64,000 bases of DNA from Diphasiastrum complanatum (lineage: Eukaryota > Streptophyta > Lycopodiopsida > Lycopodiales > Lycopodiaceae), in the NCBI GenBank assembly GCA_029204225.1, contig CM055093.1, positions 48,249,241 to 48,313,240 on the forward strand, given 5' to 3'. This document shows positions 59,693 to 64,000 of the stretch, one piece after another; positions within the stretch are counted from its first letter, which is position 1; the number at the start of each line of letters is the position of its first letter. The notes under the pieces are model-generated. The model was given only the letters and a program-made list of their open reading frames with translations, was not told the DNA's origin and did no database searches. A program made the position numbers and the translations under genes.

Positions 59693-59966
59693 AGTTAGAA
59701 TTGAAGTAGAATCATTGTGTTACTGTATTGTGGGTCCTATTAGTTGATAAGGATCAGTTGGCCTCACCACGAGGCAAGTCGACGGGACACGCGTCCCATC
59801 AACGACAACCTGGGTGATGCATGGGTTGCCTGAGTGAACAACTATATGTACAGTGTAATTTCATTTTGAGAAATATAGTTGCTATGTGAGCTTGCTGTGG
59901 TGAGTGTTTTATGTCTGTGTTACTCTATAGCATGATCTGTGTTCCTGTTCGAAGCAAATTCTAAGT
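59693..59966 (+). repeat. 3' LTR of inner copia
   Basis: 274 bases, AGTTAGAATT...AATTCTAAGT, a few percent different from the 5' LTR. Confidence 0.9.
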
Positions 59967-59971
59967 AGAAC
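59967..59971 (+). repeat. Target-site duplication, right copy (AGAAC)
   Basis: AGAAC, directly followed by the integrase of the outer element (ATCCTGGATTTAATCC). Confidence 0.85.
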
Positions 59972-61163
59972 ATCCTGGATTTAATCCACACAGATTTATG
60001 CGGGCCTATGAGGACCATGTCCTTAGGTAAAGCCTTCTATTTCATGACCTTTATTGATGACATGTCACGTAAGACGTGGATCTACTTCTTGATGAAGAAA
60101 TTGGATGCAGTTGACAATTTCAAGAGCTTCAAAGCATTGGTTGAAAACCAGACAAGTAGGAAGATCAAAGTCCTAAGATCAGATAGTGGAGGTGAGTACA
60201 AGTCTAATGACTTCAATGCTCTTTGTGTTCAATGTGGGATCAAAAGACAATTTACGCAAGCTCATACTCCCGCTCTCAATGGTGTAGCTGAGCGCAAGAA
60301 TCGTACGATTGTGGAAAGTGCCAGATCTATGGTAGCTGAGATGAAACTACCAGAAGATTTTTGGTCAGAAGCATGCAGTACGGCAGTCTATCTTCAAAAT
60401 AGAAGTCCTACCATTGCCATACCAAAGATAATACCTGAGGAAGCATTCACGAAGAAGAAGCCAAAGGTAAACCACTTGCAAATCTTTGGATGTAAGGCCT
60501 TTGTACACATTCCTAAGGAAGAGAGACGTAAACTTGATGTAAAAGCTATCAAGTGTATATTCCTAGGATATGATGATCATGTGAAGGGCTATAGATGTTT
60601 TGATCCAGTAGAAAACAAAATCCATGTAAGCCGTGATGTTATCCTTGATGAATCCAAGATGTATGAAGATGAGGATGTCGAAAAGATAGATACATCCAAT
60701 GGGAAAGATGGTATAGTAAGGATACCACCTGATGATGATCCAATTCATTGACCTTCCGAGTGATGAATATGAGGATACATCTCAAGATACTACTACTCAA
60801 CCTCAAGAGACAGGTTGGAGAGGTAGAGACAAACCTTTTGGTGCAAGAAGAGGTGACAAACGCAAGGAGAAGGATGTACCATGGGATACATTTTCACCAG
60901 GAAGTCGATCACCTGACAGGAAGCTCCCTAAGTGGTTTGAGAGATTGTTGGAGAGCTGCGACATGGATGACTTTCCAGGATCATCTAGCCAGGGAGAGCT
61001 ACAAAGATCAACAAGAGAGAAGACACAACCTAAAAGGTATGAAGCAAATTATGCTCTCTTATCTAGCATCATTCAAAGCAAAGAACCTTCGACTTATGGT
61101 GAAGCAAAGGATGATGACATTTGGGTCAAGGCCATGGGAGAGGAGATGGAGTTAATTGCTTAA
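59972..61163 (+). pseudogene. Outer copia integrase
   Basis: Continues the outer frame: IHTDLCGP, LRSDSGGEY and LNGVAERKNRTIVESAR, in which the catalytic Glu block has the normal ERKNR form (the inner copy has EHNNR). A frameshift lies at about 60740, where an extra base is present, and a TAA at 61161-61163. Confidence 0.9.
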
Positions 61164-62075
61164 CATAACACATGGGACTTAGTAGAACCACCAGTTGGCA
61201 AGAAACCCATTGGTTGCAAATGGGTATACAGGACTAAGTACTATGCGGATGGAAGTATAGCAAAGCACAAGGCAAGATTGGTGATCAAAGGGTATGCACA
61301 AAGTAAAGGTATCGACTATGAGGAGACCTTTGCACCAGTTTGTAAGTGGAATACTCTACATCTACTAGTTGCTTTAGCTTCACATTTTGGTTGGCCTTTG
61401 CATCAGATGGATGTGGAATCTACTTTTCTAAATGGTGAGTTAGAAGAAGAGGTGTTCATAGATCAACCTGAAGGCTTTGTAGAGAAGGGACAGGAAAATA
61501 AAGTATGTCGCTTGAAGAAGGCGCTTTATGGTCTTAAACAAGCACCACGTGCATGGTATAGCAGGATTGATGCCTACTTTCGCTCAAAGGGGATGGTGAG
61601 AACACATTCTGATCCAAATCTATATGTCTTATGCTTTGATGGTATGGTTGCTTTGATTGCTCTTTATGTTGATGACTTGATTATTACGGGAAATAATCAA
61701 GAGATGATAGATATGATCAAGAAAGACCTCATGGAACAATTCGAGATGACAGATCTCAGCCTAATGCATTATTGCCTTGGAGTAGAAGTGTGGCAAAAAG
61801 GACACGAAGTGGGTTTAACACAAGTGAAGTATGTCAAAGAGTTGCTGCACAGGTTTAGGTTGTTGGATTGCAAACCAGTGAATACTCCAATTGAACCAGG
61901 TAAAAGGCTTGATGAGTCACAGTCATTTGATGCTACCCTGTATAGGCAGTTAGTAGGGAGCTTGATTTACCTTACCACGACTAGACCAGATATATGCTAT
62001 GCTTTTGGCATTGTAAGTCAGTTTATGGCAGTGCCTACGGAAATGCATTGGAAGGCAACTAAACGCATTTTGTAC
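61164..62075 (+). pseudogene. Outer copia reverse transcriptase, 3'-truncated
   Basis: After the stop, the frame from about 61167 is open to 62090 and holds GCKWVYRTKYYADG, DYEETFAPVCKWNT, LKQAPRAWYSRID, LYVDDLIITG, CKPVNTPIEP and LVGSLIYLTTTRPDICYA. RT is thus intact over its core. Homology stops at about 62075 in the KRIL-RYMKG block, and the RNase H and 3' LTR are missing. Confidence 0.9.
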
Positions 62076-62878
62076 ATTAAGGTCTATTAGGAGGATTTCT
62101 ATCAGTCCATGTTGACCTAATAAAAAATCATTTCAATAATTTTATTGCAAAGATATGAAATTATCATTAGCAATAGTTAACGAATCTTTTGAATATGTAT
62201 TGAAATAGATTCTTAATAGAATCCTAGATCAACTTAGCCTATAGCTCCTTTCGTTCAGCAATATGGAATTTAAATTTCAAAATTTGGAAAGATAATTCTG
62301 AATGTGTGCGAGTGATTTTATAACAAGGTGGCTTTTTTTTATTATACCATGTCTCTTTCTAACTTAGAACATAATTATTTGCATCAATCAAACTTTTAAA
62401 AATCAAAATATTTGGGACACTTTTATCTTAAGATGCACTCTAAAAGCCAATAGTAAGTTCTATAAGAGGTCACATTTCAATAAAAGCATACTACAACTTT
62501 CATTTAATTTTTTTTGAGTTTAGACAATCAAGAATTGGAAATTTACATAGTGACAACTCTTTTTAAAAGTGAACTTATATGTTTCAAATTGTGCTCTAAA
62601 AATAACTTGAATAGACTAGAATGATATGGGCCTCCACAACTTGTTCTAGGGAGGTTCATCATACGAAATCAACTAGTGAGAAAATTCTAGTTTGAAACCA
62701 ATGTATCAAACAAAATCTATGGGGATGCCTTGATAAATCTCTTTGTTTTTTAGTCCATAGGAAGCACATTGTATCTAATATATGACCTTCTATGATGGTG
62801 CTTGTGTAGGAATGACCTTACCTAAAATATAGTAGACTCAATAGTAGTGAATAATTTGATGTGTGCACACACACACAC

Positions 62879-62956
<78 letters not shown>

Positions 62957-63611
62957 AACCTAACAACTCTAAACAAAACTACACATTAAATTCCTATTTG
63001 AAGATCTCACACCAGCACATTCGAAGTATGTTTACTTCAGGGACTCAAGTGCACTGCAGATTGGAGGCAAAGGATCAATCTGTCTCTATCTTCAAATGAT
63101 GAATTAACCTTGCCTAAGGATTGTTACGACCATATTTGGTTAAAGGACCTGGAATAGTCCTAATATGGTAGACCGGCCCTTCAGTGTTCGCGATTATTGG
63201 TCATGCCTAGATTTTATTCCACATCGAGGCCTGTTGGTGACTAATGACCTTGAGAGGACCCAGACACTCTAATTGAGACATATGGAGTAGTGCATGTATA
63301 TGTGATTGGTATAGGCAGAAGGTATGCATGTAGAGCTGTAACCTATTTATAGTTGGCCTGCATGGGAACTGCATGTGCTCATGCATAGGATCCTACTCTC
63401 TATATATTGAGGTAGTGATTATCCCGTCGACGACTTGGTCTAGGTTACCTGTTGAGCTCTTCTCCTCTTGCTGTCACATTGGCATGGCTTGGGGGCTAGA
63501 TCTAGGAGGATTCTCCAAGAGGGTTCTAGGTTTGGTTGGGTGGTTTTGCTCCACAGTCTCTCTTGCGTTTTCCTATCCTCATCTTAGGGGATTGTCCCTA
63601 GTGGTCTTTAC
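62076..63611. other. Spacer with long (TG)n
   Basis: No gene recognised. AT-rich up to 62860, and a promoter-like or LTR-like segment of mixed composition lies at 63100-63600 (TATATATTGAGG near 63402). Confidence 0.4.
62866..62953. repeat. (CA)n/(TG)n microsatellite, hairpin-forming
   Basis: Six CA units followed by ATTG and about 36 TG units. The short CA arm can pair with the TG run. Confidence 0.97.
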
Positions 63612-64000
63612 AAGGATGTATTGTACGTACCCAAATTGACAAAGAATTTATTGTCAGTCAGCAAGCTTACTGATTAGAGTTGTAGAGCATTGTTCAATTC
63701 AAAGCAATGTACCATTTTGAATAAGAACAGTAATGAAGTCCTCTCTGCACACAGAGAAGAAAATTTATATATCTTGAGTCATGAATATGCACTTACTACT
63801 TCTGTGAGTAATTCTGATGCTCATGTATGGCATCAAAGATTAGGTCATTTAAACATGAGGTCTATCTTGTACATGCATCATAATAGCTTGGTCAAACATA
63901 TGAATATTATTGTTGTCTCTAGTAGAAATCAGACTGTCTGTGAAAATTGCTTACTAGGAAAAAAACCTAGAACTAAATCTCCTAAGGGACAAGCCAAAAG
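63612..64000 (+). pseudogene. Copia protease end and pre-integrase, cut by window edge
   Basis: VLYVPKLTKNLLSVSKLTD, a stop at about 63675, then a pre-integrase zinc block with VWHQRLGHLNMRS and CENCLLGKKPR. The family differs from the nested one at 51-62 kb. No start or protease catalytic site lies upstream, so it is 5'-truncated. It continues past the window. Confidence 0.85.

Larger units (their letters stand above)
53967..59966 (+). mobile_element. Inner copia element, 6.0 kb, complete with both LTRs
   Basis: LTRs at 53967-54242 and 59693-59966, primer site, leader, gag-pol and polypurine tract are in the expected order, with a 5-bp duplication of AGAAC outside. The coding region has stops and frameshifts, so it no longer encodes an intact polyprotein. 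It has the LTR sequence and protein of the outer element, inserted into it at the pre-integrase/integrase boundary. Confidence 0.92.
50935..62075 (+). mobile_element. Outer copia element, split by a nested copy of its own family
   Basis: Left part 50935-53966 (LTR, primer site, leader, gag, protease, start of integrase) and right part from 59967 (TSD copy) to about 62075 (integrase, RT). Reading across the insertion is continuous once one AGAAC copy is removed. It ends within RNase H at about 62075 without 3' LTR, so the outer element is 3'-truncated. It carries frameshifts and stops in gag and elsewhere. Confidence 0.9.

Noticed and set aside
62863-63099. Val-Cys repeat frame
   Set aside because: Translation of (TG)n.

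Overview
This window is nuclear DNA of a land plant, and almost all of it is retrotransposon-derived. The main taxonomic evidence is a complete calmodulin gene with a plant-type sequence and the plant-typical intron that splits the codon for Gly26. Supporting evidence is the abundance of Ty1/copia and Ty3/gypsy elements with initiator-Met or Asp tRNA primer sites, long microsatellites and AT-rich spacers. I cannot name the species. The gypsy polymerase resembles lineages common in large-genome and non-flowering plants, but this is only an impression.

Layout. 0-6.4 kb: a minus-strand gypsy integrase remnant, a decayed CACTA (En/Spm) transposase and a possible inverted-repeat element. 6.5-9.9 kb: a broken gypsy pol with a copia RT scrap joined to its end. 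10.2-12.7 kb: unrecognised, partly decayed reading frames, including a minus-strand two-exon candidate with paired CxxC motifs. 14.0-17.1 kb: a copia element with LTR, primer site and a long intact gag-protease frame, but with the polymerase deleted. 20.0-22.1 kb: the calmodulin gene and its promoter, the only convincing intact host gene. 24.5-29.1 kb: two (GA)n tracts, each followed by the same 0.4 kb repeat, enclosing an internally deleted copia element and a minus-strand gypsy gag. 29.2-30.04 kb: an intronless histone H3-family reading frame with CENH3-like features, open except for one TAG. 31.2-31.7 kb: a minisatellite built on CTCGACCGAG. 35.1-40.2 kb: a complete 5 kb minus-strand LTR element carrying gag but no polymerase. 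40.2-50.9 kb: non-coding DNA with tandem and dispersed duplications, a copia RT remnant and a small tRNA-like insertion. 50.9-62.1 kb: two copies of one copia family, the inner copy (6.0 kb) inserted in the integrase of the outer, with a 5-bp target duplication. 63.6 kb to the end: the start of another copia pol.

Nearly every element is broken by stops, frameshifts or deletions, and there is no operon-like organisation. The most unusual items are the histone H3/CENH3-like frame, the AG...GT LTR ends of the nested copia family, the gag-only LTR elements, and the paired TTGACGTCAA sites around a G-box upstream of calmodulin.
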